A stretch of 64,000 bases of DNA from Kitasatospora arboriphila (GTDB lineage: Bacteria > Actinomycetota > Actinomycetes > Mycobacteriales > Mycobacteriaceae), in assembly GCF_000717275.1 (NCBI RefSeq), contig NZ_JNYV01000002.1, positions 620,001 to 684,000 of the forward strand. Reading direction: 5' to 3'. The translations under genes were made by a program, and so were the position numbers. A model generated the notes under the pieces. That model made no database searches. It was not told where the DNA came from and saw nothing but the letters and a program-made list of their open reading frames with translations. Positions 41,840-50,113 of the stretch are shown here, one piece after another. Position 1 is the stretch's first letter. The number at the start of each line of letters is the position of its first letter.

Positions 41840-42454
41840 TTAGGCGTAGCGCCCAACTGCCCAGCCTCGAGCTGCGTCAGGGCGTATCGCATCGACCTCA
41901 ACACCATCCTGGAACAAGCCTGTTTGCAGCACGGTTCCGGAATCGATCGCCTCGCGCCACGCGCGGATGGGTCCCTCGCCCCACGGCTTGTGCGGGAGCA
42001 GATCGTCGAAGATGAGCACAGTGCCCTCGTGGGTCAAACGCTTCATGTTGGAGATGTCGGCGGAGGCAACCTCGTACGTGTGCCCACCATCGATGAAGAT
42101 CAAATCGAAGGTGCCGTTGGTCTCCGAGTCGGCGAACAGCGGAATCGTCTGGCGCGAATCACCGGCGATCAGCGTGTGGCGCTCCGGGAAGTCCGCGTCG
42201 ATGTGTTCCCTGGCCATTGACACGTACTCGTGTTCGGCCAGATCAAACGATGTGACATGAACGAGGGGGCTGGCACTGAGGAACGCGTAGCTCGAGAACC
42301 CTGCATTGAAACCGATTTCGCCGATTCGCCGTATCCCTTCCCTGGCGGCCAGGGTCTTGAGGAAGGCAAGCTGCTCTGCGTTCGCGGATCCCTCGACGAA
42401 CCACCCGTGACCCCGGGCTTCGTTGACGATCTCTTCCAGGCGTTCAAAGCTCAT
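41840..42454 (-). CDS. Class I SAM-dependent methyltransferase
   Basis: A 204-residue Rossmann methyltransferase of the Methyltransf_24 type: RIGEIGFNAGFSSYAFLSAS (motif I, with Gly-x-Asn-x-Gly), TSFDLAEHEY, GTFDLIFIDGGHTYEVASADI (motif with the Asp-Gly-Gly-His typical of O-methyltransferase-like members) and GTVLIFDDLLPHKPWGEGP. Start ATG 42454 with GGAAG upstream. Follows no clear pathway neighbours; the broken nitrilase lies 25 bases downstream. Confidence 0.85.
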   Translation of the reverse strand: MSFERLEEIVNEARGHGWFVEGSANAEQLAFLKTLAAREGIRRIGEIGFNAGFSSYAFLSASPLVHVTSFDLAEHEYVSMAREHIDADFPERHTLIAGDSRQTIPLFADSETNGTFDLIFIDGGHTYEVASADISNMKRLTHEGTVLIFDDLLPHKPWGEGPIRAWREAIDSGTVLQTGLFQDGVEVDAIRPDAARGWAVGRYA

Positions 42455-42643
42455 GGGTGACTTCCTCAGACGGTGAGGCACGTCGCGGCCTCGGGCACCT
42501 CATTTTAGGATCAGCTGCTCGAGCTTGTGCTTACGGTTGCCGGCCGTGCGTGTCTGCCGAACCCACCTGTGTGGAGTGCCAACAGCGCCGCAGGCGACAG
42601 TCTGTGTAGTAGCCGCCGTCATTGGCCCGATATCCGGCGGTGA

Positions 42644-43201
42644 TCACGGCTCCTCCAGCCCACGCCATCCGCCGTGCTCGGCCCACTTCTCGGCCCGCGC
42701 GGTTACTTCTTGAATGAGTGGCCCCTTGGCGGAGGCATAGGCGTTCATGTCGTGCCAATCGCGCTGAGTCAGGCACTTTTTGAGTTCGCCATAGGCTTCG
42801 CGATCGCGCGCGTCGTGGCGCAACCAATCTCGGAACAGGAGGTGCCGACGTTCCCAATCGCTTCCACTGCGACAGATGTGTACGTGCACGTCGAGGTTTG
42901 CCGTGCGCACCATTCGATGTCCGGGCTCACGCACGCGAAGACGGTAGCCGGCCGATTCGAGGGCCGGCAGGTAGCTGGCCTCGTCATCGGGGTCGGAGAC
43001 GCTCAGGTCGATGTCGATGACGGGCTTTGCGACCAGACCTGGAATCGAAGTCGATCCGATGTGATCGATCCGAATGGCCACCTCACCGAGCGCGACTGCT
43101 ATGCGCCGGCGCTCTCGCTCGAAGGCCTGGGGCCAGGCATCGTCGTACGGGACCAGGACGATCGCCCGCTTCTCGATTCCGCCGATCAATTCGAAGGCCA
43201 C
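42644..43201 (-). CDS. GrpB family (UPF0157) protein
   Basis: A 185-residue GrpB-domain protein of the nucleotidyltransferase superfamily: IVLVPYDDAWPQAFERERRRI, RIDHIGSTSIPGLVAKPVIDIDLSV (the family core with the Asp-x-Asp pair), HICRSGSDWERRHLLFRDWLR and CLTQRDWHDMNAYASAKGPLI. The same domain is fused to CoaE in mycobacteria. GTG start 43201. Biochemical role not established. Confidence 0.9.
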   Translation of the reverse strand: MAFELIGGIEKRAIVLVPYDDAWPQAFERERRRIAVALGEVAIRIDHIGSTSIPGLVAKPVIDIDLSVSDPDDEASYLPALESAGYRLRVREPGHRMVRTANLDVHVHICRSGSDWERRHLLFRDWLRHDARDREAYGELKKCLTQRDWHDMNAYASAKGPLIQEVTARAEKWAEHGGWRGLEEP

Positions 43202-43243
43202 CAGGCAAGAATAAAACGCCTCGGCCGCGACGCCCCGAAGGTC

Positions 43244-43861
43244 TCATCGCCGTGTGGCAAGCATGTGGACGTCGGCGAATCGGTGCTGATCGTCGGGTTG
43301 GCTCACCGCTCGCCACACCTCGTCGAATCCGGCGTCGGACAAGGCCGCAGCCAATCGATCGGGGTGCCATCGCCAGGCGGGCGCCACTTTGTGGTCGAAC
43401 TGCTCGACTTGTCCGGCGTTCGAACTGATCTGGCACGCCACCAGGATCGGCGCGCCCACCGAGGTCCGGGAGGCCCAGCAGCGCAGCACATCCGGGACAT
43501 CCTCGGGCGGTATGTGGATCAGGCTGAAACGCGCCAGGATGGCGGCGATCGGCAAGTCGCCACCGAGTTGATCGAGCGTGGCATCACCTCTGACGAAATC
43601 GAGATGTGGGAACTGGCGCGCCGCCCGAGCCAGCATCTGTTCGCTGGGATCGATGCCGATCGACGCCAGCTCTCGTTGGTCCAGAAATGCGGTGACCTGT
43701 CCCAGCCCGCACCCGACATCCACAACAGGTCCATCGGCGCCACGGTCCCGGACCGTGTCGGCGAACGCCGCGACGGCGTGTTCTTCGAGGGGAGTCAGGA
43801 ACGGATGAGGAAACGTTGCGGCATACAGGTCCGCCATTGCGTCGTACCCCGGTTGCTCCAC
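43244..43861 (-). CDS. SAM-dependent methyltransferase
   Basis: A 205-residue class I methyltransferase: YDAMADLYAATFPHPF, PVVDVGCGLGQVTAFLDQREL (motif I), SIGIDPSEQMLARAARQFPHLDFVRGDA (motif II), AILARFSLIHIPPEDVPDVL and a final LAAALSDAGFDEVWR. GTG start 43861 with GGAGGAG nine bases upstream. It precedes grpB by 42 bases on the same strand. The substrate class (small molecule, UbiE/Tam-like) cannot be specified. Confidence 0.85.
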   Translation of the reverse strand: MEQPGYDAMADLYAATFPHPFLTPLEEHAVAAFADTVRDRGADGPVVDVGCGLGQVTAFLDQRELASIGIDPSEQMLARAARQFPHLDFVRGDATLDQLGGDLPIAAILARFSLIHIPPEDVPDVLRCWASRTSVGAPILVACQISSNAGQVEQFDHKVAPAWRWHPDRLAAALSDAGFDEVWRAVSQPDDQHRFADVHMLATRR

Positions 43862-43901
43862 GGTGCGCGTCTCCTCCGTCGCCGTCTGGACCGACCGGCG
43901 G

Positions 43902-44645
43902 CTAGTGTGTCAGGTCACCCGACCGCGGGTTGCGATGGGTGATGCAATAGCGACGACCGATCGGGTCTGACATCACCGTCCAGAACCGGTGGTGCTGCTC
44001 GACTTTCGCGCCCCAGCCCTCGTGCCGAGCGACCTCCTCCTCGGGATGGGTGCTGGCGAGGTCGAGATGACCACCGATCGTGGATGAGCCGATCCGTTGA
44101 AGGAGCACCCGCAGCGGCATCTCCTTTGGACGTCGCAGATTACGGAATTCGGGCATCACGCCCTGGCGCCACGGCCAGCCGGTGAGCGTGGCCCAGAAGT
44201 CGCATTCGGCGTCATACAGTTTCGCCGGTATGTCGATGCAGAGCTGATCGATGATGCTGATGGTGTCGCCGGGCCACCGGATGGGCCGGGAACGTTCGTG
44301 TTCACCGTTCCACGGCACAAGGCAGAACCCGAATCCGGCGGGCGACGTCAACACCACCAAGTCGCTTGCTGCAGAGACGATGTGGGCGCCCAGCGATTTG
44401 GCGTGCGCGGTTGCCGGCTTGATGTCGTCGACGTGCAGATCGAGATGGACGCCGCCGGGCCCGTCGTTCACCCGTTGAACACGCAAATGCGGGTCGCCGT
44501 TGAAAGGCTCCAAGGATGCGAACTGGCGGTCCGGTCCTCGGGCGGGCGACACCGTACTGCCGGCGATCGCTCGCCAGAACGTCACCTCGTTGCTGAAGCT
44601 GTCGGCAGGAAAGTCGAGAAAGGCGCTGAGCCAGCGGATCGTCAT
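43902..44645 (-). CDS. Two-domain VOC family protein
   Basis: A 247-residue protein with two VOC (glyoxalase/bleomycin-resistance) modules: residues ~1-115 (TIRWLSAFLDFPADSFSNEVTFWRAIAGS ... HLDLHVDDIKPATAHAKSLG ... LTSPAGFGFCLVPW) and ~125-247 (IIDQLCIDIPAKLYDAECDFWATLTGW ... GGHLDLASTHPEEEVARHEGWGAK ... MSDPIGRRYCITHRNP). Two modules in one chain make a full metal-binding cup. Start ATG 44645. Substrate unknown. Confidence 0.85.
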   Translation of the reverse strand: MTIRWLSAFLDFPADSFSNEVTFWRAIAGSTVSPARGPDRQFASLEPFNGDPHLRVQRVNDGPGGVHLDLHVDDIKPATAHAKSLGAHIVSAASDLVVLTSPAGFGFCLVPWNGEHERSRPIRWPGDTISIIDQLCIDIPAKLYDAECDFWATLTGWPWRQGVMPEFRNLRRPKEMPLRVLLQRIGSSTIGGHLDLASTHPEEEVARHEGWGAKVEQHHRFWTVMSDPIGRRYCITHRNPRSGDLTH

Positions 44646-44786
44646 CGATCACTCACTCCGTAGCGGTGTCCCATGACGACAGTCTGACATCGACCGCCGT
44701 GAGTTCGGCACCGGTCACGCGCCTTTGTGGTTCCGGCTGAGTCGATGTTCGGCTGCCACCGGCGTACACGCGCATATTGTTGAGGG

Positions 44787-45659
44787 ATGGGTCCGATCAA
44801 GCAGCTCGCCAAGAAGATGGCCAAGGCACACGCCGACAAGGTTGCAGTGGTGCGCCTGGAGGGTCCGATCGGCTCGGTCGGGATGGCACGCGGCGGCTTG
44901 ACCGCAGACAACCTCGAACCGAAACTCAGGCGCGCATTCGAGACCGAACGGCTCAAAGCAGTCGTTCTTGTCATCAATTCCCCAGGTGGTTCGCCCGCAC
45001 AGTCGGAGTACATCGCTGAACGCATCCGCCAATTGTCCTCTGAGAAGGGCATTCGGGTCATCGCGTTCTGCGAAGACGCGGCAGCATCGGGCGGCTACTG
45101 GATAGCTTGTGCGGCCGACGAGATCTACGCCGCGCACACGTCGATCGTCGGTTCGATCGGCGTGGTGTCGTCGGGTTTCGGTGCTCCCGAGCTGCTGGGC
45201 AGGGTGGGAGTGGAACGGCGGGTTTACACCGCAGGCGAGAACAAATCGCGTCTTGATCCGTTCTCCGCGGAGAAGCCCGAAGACGTCGCCTGGCTCCACG
45301 GTCTCCAGAACGACCTGCATGCCGCATTCATCACCTGGGTGCGTCAGCGCCGTGGCGCCAAACTCGTCGGGTCCGACGCCGAGCTGTTCAGCGGCGACGT
45401 CTGGGTGGGCCGCGCCGCTGCCGACGTGGGCCTCGTCGACGGCATCGGAGTGTTGCGGTCGGTACTGGCAGAACGCTTCCCTGACGCCGAACTCGAGATC
45501 ATCGCCTCACCGAAGCCGCTGCTGACCCGGCTGACCGGTGGTGTGTCGCGCAGCGAAGGTCGTGTGTCGGCGATGGCCGCGGAGACCTTCGATGGCGTGG
45601 TCACGGGTGTGTTGGCGGCTGCCGAGCGTCGCGCGCATTGGATGCGGATCGGCCTCTAG
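44787..45659 (+). CDS. S49 family (SppA-like) serine peptidase
   Basis: A 290-residue SppA/SohB-type protease: VAVVRLEGPIG, AVVLVINSPGGSPAQSEYIAERIRQL, the nucleophile Ser in EDAAASGGYWIACAADEIYA with SIVGSIGVVS, and the general-base Lys in YTAGENKSRLDPF. There is no signal peptide or membrane helix, so it is a cytosolic or peripheral short form. SppA enzymes degrade signal-peptide remnants. Start ATG 44787. Confidence 0.9.
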   Translation: MGPIKQLAKKMAKAHADKVAVVRLEGPIGSVGMARGGLTADNLEPKLRRAFETERLKAVVLVINSPGGSPAQSEYIAERIRQLSSEKGIRVIAFCEDAAASGGYWIACAADEIYAAHTSIVGSIGVVSSGFGAPELLGRVGVERRVYTAGENKSRLDPFSAEKPEDVAWLHGLQNDLHAAFITWVRQRRGAKLVGSDAELFSGDVWVGRAAADVGLVDGIGVLRSVLAERFPDAELEIIASPKPLLTRLTGGVSRSEGRVSAMAAETFDGVVTGVLAAAERRAHWMRIGL

Positions 45660-45717
45660 ACGCCGATCGGGTGGTCCTGGCGGCACGGGACCTGTCCGAA
45701 TTGGATAGGTTCATCGC

Positions 45718-46347
45718 ATGGAGTCGCTGCTGATCATCATCGTCGCGATACTGGCCGTCATCGCGGTGATCATGCTGTTCAACACAATCGCGAAACGTCG
45801 CGAGCGCCAGGCAGCCGAGACCAAGGCGGTTCGTGACCGCGCATACGCTCCGCGGGATCCGTTCTCGAGTGCCGACGACGACGCCGTCCGTGGAGATCCT
45901 CGCGCGCTCAAGCCCGGCGACATGGTGGAGATCCGCGGGGAGATGTTCGCGGTCCGGGGCACCCTGACCCTCTCGCAGAGCGGCTTCTCGTGGACCGAGA
46001 ACTTCCTCGACACCGGAACCGGCCGCAAGGCGTGGGTGTCGGTGGAGGAGGACCCCGACCTCGAGGTGGTGCTGTGGGAGGAACTCAAGGGCGTCGCCGT
46101 TTCCCCCGGGCCCGAGTCGATCGAGGTCGATGGCCGCCGGTACTCGTCGGACGAGACCGGGTCGGCGAGGTTCACCAGCGCCGGAACCACCGGCCTGGCC
46201 ACCGGAAACATGTCGTATCACGACTATTCGGCCGGCGACGCCCGGTTGTCCTTCGAGGACTTCGGGTCGGGGTGGGAATGCGCGCGGGGACAGGTCCTGG
46301 CCCGCGCCGAGTACCGCATCTTTCCCGCAGACACCGGTCCGAGCTGA
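45718..46347 (+). CDS. DUF4178 domain protein
   Basis: A 209-residue protein with one N-terminal membrane helix (LLIIIVAILAVIAVIMLF), a charged linker and a DUF4178 beta-sandwich (LKPGDMVEIRGEMFAVRGTLTLSQSGFSWTENFLD ... RKAWVSVEEDPDLEVVLWEEL). First gene of a cluster DUF4178-DUF2617-DUF4247-DUF350-SpeE, which matches Rv2597-Rv2601 order from memory. Molecular role unknown. Confidence 0.85.
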   Translation: MESLLIIIVAILAVIAVIMLFNTIAKRRERQAAETKAVRDRAYAPRDPFSSADDDAVRGDPRALKPGDMVEIRGEMFAVRGTLTLSQSGFSWTENFLDTGTGRKAWVSVEEDPDLEVVLWEELKGVAVSPGPESIEVDGRRYSSDETGSARFTSAGTTGLATGNMSYHDYSAGDARLSFEDFGSGWECARGQVLARAEYRIFPADTGPS

Positions 46348-46349
46348 GC

Positions 46350-46838
46350 ATGCAGGCGATTCTCGCGGTGCCGTACTCGGACACCAGCGCCGACCAGCTG
46401 GCCCTGTCCTTCGATGAGCCGTTGCTGCCCGCTCTGTCCACCGTTCGCTGCCAATTCGACAACGCTGACCTCACATTGCGGTTGTTGGGCGCAAGCCACC
46501 AGGTCAGCGCGGTGACCGCCCTCGGCGAGACCGTTGAAACCCTGGCGTGCCTCCCGGGACAGCACCGAGAACTACCGTCGACGTTGCAGACGCCCACCGT
46601 CTCGTTCCGGGCGCGAACCGAACGCCACAACGCACGGTCCCTATCCGCGCTCGGCGCCCAGATCTCGGATCGGGCGACGGGACCGCATGCGCTGATCGGG
46701 CACTATCCCGGCAGTCCCGATGCTTTCACCGCGATCATCGCCGCCGACCTCGGAGACCGGATCCGTTGGGACACCTGGCACGCCTATCCCCAGACGGGTG
46801 ACGTGGTGATCACCTCGAGCCTCGTGCAGGTGCGTTGA
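46350..46838 (+). CDS. DUF2617 family protein
   Basis: A 162-residue soluble protein of the DUF2617 family (QLALSFDEPLLPALSTVRCQF, LRLLGASHQVSA, HALIGHYPGSPDAFTAI, WDTWHAYPQTGDVVITSSLV). It starts three bases after the DUF4178 stop and its own stop overlaps the next gene (TGATG), so the operon is tightly packed. Function unknown. Confidence 0.85.
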   Translation: MQAILAVPYSDTSADQLALSFDEPLLPALSTVRCQFDNADLTLRLLGASHQVSAVTALGETVETLACLPGQHRELPSTLQTPTVSFRARTERHNARSLSALGAQISDRATGPHALIGHYPGSPDAFTAIIAADLGDRIRWDTWHAYPQTGDVVITSSLVQVR

Positions 46839-47353
46839 TGACCTACGACCACGATGCGGGCGGCTACAACCGCAAGCCCCTCAACCGCATCCGTAACGGC
46901 ATCATCGCCGCCATCGTCCTGGTGGCTGTTGCGCTGCTTGCCTTTTCATGTGTGTCCGGCGGGGTGGCATCCACCAGCGCGCGCAGCTACATCCAACAGA
47001 ACTATGACCGGGCGCCGAACCTGGACGAAGGATCGGTGGATGCGTACATCGCCGACGGCACCCCTGAGCAAGTCGCCGGTCAGATCCGCGGTGCGCAGAG
47101 ACCGGCCGATCAGCGTCAGGCGACCCAGACCGTCGCAGGCGTGCCGACGAGTGGGTTGTTCATGCAGTATCCCGACTACCTCGTGGGCCTCTTTCCCTAT
47201 GAGAACAACAACACCCGCGTGATGCTCAGCGACGACTACGAATCCGGGTACCGCCATTACGGCGGGTTCATCGGTGGGTTCTGGGTCTCACGTCCCAATT
47301 TTTCCGGTGGCGGCTCCGACTATCGGGGTGGCGGCGGCGGTTCCGGCAAGTAG
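46838..47353 (+). CDS. DUF4247 domain protein
   Basis: A 171-residue protein: basic cytosolic N-terminus, one membrane helix ending near a Cys (IIAAIVLVAVALLAFSCVSGG, lipoprotein-like but unproven), an extracytoplasmic domain (ARSYIQQNYDRAPNLDEGSVDAYIADGTPEQVAGQI ... RVMLSDDYESGYRHYGGFIGGFW) and a Gly-rich C-terminal tail. Third gene of the SpeE cluster. Function unknown. Confidence 0.82.
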   Translation: MTYDHDAGGYNRKPLNRIRNGIIAAIVLVAVALLAFSCVSGGVASTSARSYIQQNYDRAPNLDEGSVDAYIADGTPEQVAGQIRGAQRPADQRQATQTVAGVPTSGLFMQYPDYLVGLFPYENNNTRVMLSDDYESGYRHYGGFIGGFWVSRPNFSGGGSDYRGGGGGSGK

Positions 47354-47380
47354 CGCAGAAAACAACAGGTGGGAGACAAA

Positions 47381-47809
47381 GTGGAGTGGGAGATCTTGCG
47401 CGACAACGTCGTATCGGCTGCGGCGTACAGCTGCGTAGGCGTGTTGCTGATGATCCTCGGGTTCGTCGCCGTCGACCTGGTGACGCCGGGCAAACTGCGG
47501 CAACAGGTCTGGGTGGACCGCAACCGGAACGCGTGCATCCTGGTGGCGAGCAACACCCTGGCGGTGGCGATCATCATCGTCGCGGCGATCACCGCCAGCC
47601 AAGGCGACCTCGGTGAAGGACTTCTGTACACCCTGATCTACACGGTGATCGGGATCTTCGTGATGGCGTTGGGCTTCATCCTCGTCGACGCCCTCTCACC
47701 CGGCGATCTGGGCGAGGTGTTGATGGATGATCGACCGCACCCCGCCGTCTGGGTCTCGGCGACGGTCCACGTGGGTGCCGGACTGATCATCGCCGCGTCG
47801 CTGCTGTAG
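47381..47809 (+). CDS. DUF350 membrane protein
   Basis: About 142 residues, four transmembrane helices in two repeats, each with the DUF350 motif LGFVAVDLVTPG and LGFILVDALSPGDL. GTG 47381 is preferred over GTG 47369 because GGGAG lies five bases upstream. Lies directly before the spermidine synthase-like gene. Confidence 0.85.
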   Translation: MEWEILRDNVVSAAAYSCVGVLLMILGFVAVDLVTPGKLRQQVWVDRNRNACILVASNTLAVAIIIVAAITASQGDLGEGLLYTLIYTVIGIFVMALGFILVDALSPGDLGEVLMDDRPHPAVWVSATVHVGAGLIIAASLL

Positions 47810-47818
47810 TCCGCTCCA

Positions 47819-49393
47819 TTGGCCACATCCACCGCCTCACCCGACACCACCGCGCCGCCGCCACTACGCCGGGCGGCGCGGTCAGCGCTCCTGGCGGTGG
47901 TGTTCATCTGCGCGGCCTGCGGGCTGGTCTACGAGCTCGCGCTCGTCACACTGGGGTCGTACCTGATCGGCAACACGGCCACGCAGGCCGCAATCGTGTT
48001 GTCGGTGATGGTGTTTGCGATGGGCATCGGCTCACTGGCCGCAAAACCTCTGCAGAACCGGGCCGCCGTCAGCTTCGCGGTCATCGAACTGGTGCTGGCT
48101 CTGCTGGGTGGTCTCTCGGTGCTGGCGTTGTACGGGGCGTTCGCCTATCTGTCGCTGTACACGCAGTCACTCGTGGTGGTCGCCTTTGTGCTCGGAATGC
48201 TGATCGGCGCCGAGATACCCCTGCTGATGGTGTTGCTCCAACACATCAGGGAGCAGTCGGCAGGGTCTGCGGTGGCCGATCTGTTTGCTGCCGACTACGT
48301 GGGCGCGTTGCTCGGTGGCCTGGCGTTCCCGTTCCTGTTGTTGCCGTTGCTCGGGCAGATCCGCGGCGCGCTCGTGGTGGGCATGATCAACGCCGTTGCC
48401 GGAGCCGCTCTTGTGCTCATCGTGTTCCGCCGGGACCTCGGTCGTGCCCGCATGCTGGCATTGGGCGCCGGGTCGGTCGGTGTGGTCGCGGTGTTGGTGG
48501 CGGCGATGTTCTACGCCGACACCTTCGAGGTCAACGCACGGCAGGCGCTGTATCGCGACCCGATCGTGCTGGCCGACCGAACCCCGATCCAGGACATCGT
48601 GATCACCAATCGTGGCCTCCCCGACGGCGAGGACACCCGGCTCTTCCTCAACGGCGATCTGCAGTTTTCCAGCGTGGACGAGTACCGATACCACGAGTCA
48701 CTGGTGCACCCTGCGCTGGCGCAGAAGCGGGACAACGTCCTGATCCTGGGCGGTGGTGACGGTCTGGCACTACGCGAGGTGCTGAAGTACCGCGATGTGC
48801 AGTCGGTGCACCTCGTCGAACTCGACCCCCGGATGATCGATTTGGCGCGCACAGATCCCAGACTCACCGAACTCAACGGCAACGCCTTCGCCGACGACCG
48901 GGTCTCCGTGGTGACCGCCGACGCGTTCAACTGGTTGCGTGAGGACTCGGGGCTGTTCGACGCCGTCATCGTCGACATGCCTGACCCGGACGAGACGGCA
49001 ACCGCCAAGCTGTACTCGGTGGAGTTCTACGGGCTGATCCGCGGGCATCTGGCGCCGGGTGCCCGAATGGTCGTCCAGGCGGGCTCGCCCTACTTCGCGC
49101 CCCGCTCGTTCTGGTGCATCGGCCAGAGCATCGCCGAGGCAGGGGTGACAACCGCGGCCTATCACGTCGACGTGCCCTCGTTCGGTGACTGGGGCTTCTT
49201 TCTGGGGGCAGTGGGCGACGTCGCACCGGCGGTGACAGTGGACCCTGCGGTGGACCGTCGCTTCTTGTCGGCGGACGAGCTGGATGCCGCCCGTACGTTC
49301 CCACCCGACCGCCCACCCCTGGAGATGCCCTCGTCCACCCTGATGCAGCCGCGAATCCTCGAGTACTCGCAGTCGGAGTGGTCGGTGTACTGA
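47819..49393 (+). CDS. speE: Membrane-anchored spermidine synthase homologue
   Basis: A 524-residue protein: six to seven transmembrane helices (residues ~20-230) fused to a polyamine aminopropyltransferase domain: DIVITNRGLPDGEDTRLFLNGDLQFSS, LILGGGDGLALREVLKY, VHLVELDPRMIDLAR, FDAVIVDMPDPDETATAKLYSVEFY. The Asp residues expected for decarboxylated-AdoMet and amine binding (GGGDG, D in VDMPDPD) are present. TTG start at 47819 ten bases after DUF350; no better start is seen. Whether it makes spermidine or another product in the membrane is not known. Confidence 0.88.
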   Translation: MATSTASPDTTAPPPLRRAARSALLAVVFICAACGLVYELALVTLGSYLIGNTATQAAIVLSVMVFAMGIGSLAAKPLQNRAAVSFAVIELVLALLGGLSVLALYGAFAYLSLYTQSLVVVAFVLGMLIGAEIPLLMVLLQHIREQSAGSAVADLFAADYVGALLGGLAFPFLLLPLLGQIRGALVVGMINAVAGAALVLIVFRRDLGRARMLALGAGSVGVVAVLVAAMFYADTFEVNARQALYRDPIVLADRTPIQDIVITNRGLPDGEDTRLFLNGDLQFSSVDEYRYHESLVHPALAQKRDNVLILGGGDGLALREVLKYRDVQSVHLVELDPRMIDLARTDPRLTELNGNAFADDRVSVVTADAFNWLREDSGLFDAVIVDMPDPDETATAKLYSVEFYGLIRGHLAPGARMVVQAGSPYFAPRSFWCIGQSIAEAGVTTAAYHVDVPSFGDWGFFLGAVGDVAPAVTVDPAVDRRFLSADELDAARTFPPDRPPLEMPSSTLMQPRILEYSQSEWSVY

Positions 49394-49466
49394 CCGTGCC
49401 GGCGATGCATCGAAGGGGTGTCGGCCGCAAACCGGACCCTGTGAGTTGTCGTCTCCGGTTGACGTG

Positions 49467-49690
49467 AAGTTATCCACAGGCATCGCCTAACGCGCTGGTT
49501 CAGAGCCTGCCAGCAAACACTCAACCTGTGGATGAGGCTGTGGAAACTGTGGAGAACTCGGCGTTTTGAGTGAATTGTTAGTGAACCTCGTCACAAAACA
49601 AGTTGCTGCTCGAAGGATTATCTTTCAGATTGTTAATTATCCCGACATTTGGGCGACGATGAGCGGAACTCGGGACCCTGTGGATAACTT
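49467..49690. other. DnaA-box cluster in intergenic region
   Basis: The 350-base gap 49394-49750 holds two perfect DnaA boxes (TTATCCACA at 49470-49478 and its complement at 49679-49687) set in a perfect 14-bp inverted repeat (49467-49480 and 49677-49690). Between them are near matches in the reverse orientation at 49527-49535 (TGTGGATGA), 49539-49547 and 49548-49556 (TGTGGAGAA), and an AT-rich patch at about 49615-49642. It is not next to dnaA or dnaN. A DnaA-titrating or DnaA-regulated site is the likeliest reading; no gene lies here. Confidence 0.6.
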
Positions 49691-49750
49691 GTTGAAAACT
49701 GCGGGGTGGCGGCGCACGCCCGGGCAGCGTGCCACCATGGACGGGTGACT

Positions 49751-50113
49751 ATGTCGGATGTTCCGTCGGTGCCCGTCACCGACCTACCGGTCGATTTCAC
49801 GGCAGAGACGAACATGATCCTGCTGGACGTTCGAGAAGACGACGAGTGGGCGAACGGGCACGTTCCCGGAGCCCTCCACATCCCTCTCGCCGAAGTGCCC
49901 GCTCGGATCGACGAGATCGACCCCGACGCCGAGCTGTTTGTCATCTGTCATTCAGGTGGCCGTTCGGCCCGCGTGCTCGGGTACCTCTCGCAGCGCGGGT
50001 ACGAGGGTGCGAACGTCGGGGGCGGAATCCTGGCGTGGGCGCAGGCCGGTAGGCCCCTGGAGACAGGCGCAGGTGGATCCGGGGGAGCGTCGTCCTCGGA
50101 GACCGGGCGGTGA
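49751..50113 (+). CDS. Rhodanese-like domain protein
   Basis: A 120-residue single rhodanese domain: NMILLDVREDDEWANGHVPGALHIPLAEVPARI and the active-site loop FVICHSGGRSARV with catalytic Cys. Likely a sulfurtransferase; the Gly/Ser-rich tail is unstructured. Start ATG 49751. The stop overlaps the next gene by four bases (GTGA). Confidence 0.9.
   Translation: MSDVPSVPVTDLPVDFTAETNMILLDVREDDEWANGHVPGALHIPLAEVPARIDEIDPDAELFVICHSGGRSARVLGYLSQRGYEGANVGGGILAWAQAGRPLETGAGGSGGASSSETGR

Noticed and set aside
49394..49750. Chromosomal origin of replication (oriC)
   Set aside because: DnaA boxes and an AT-rich patch are present, but dnaA, dnaN, rpmH or gyrB are not adjacent and the boxes are fewer than in actinobacterial origins. 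Kept only as a DnaA-box cluster.
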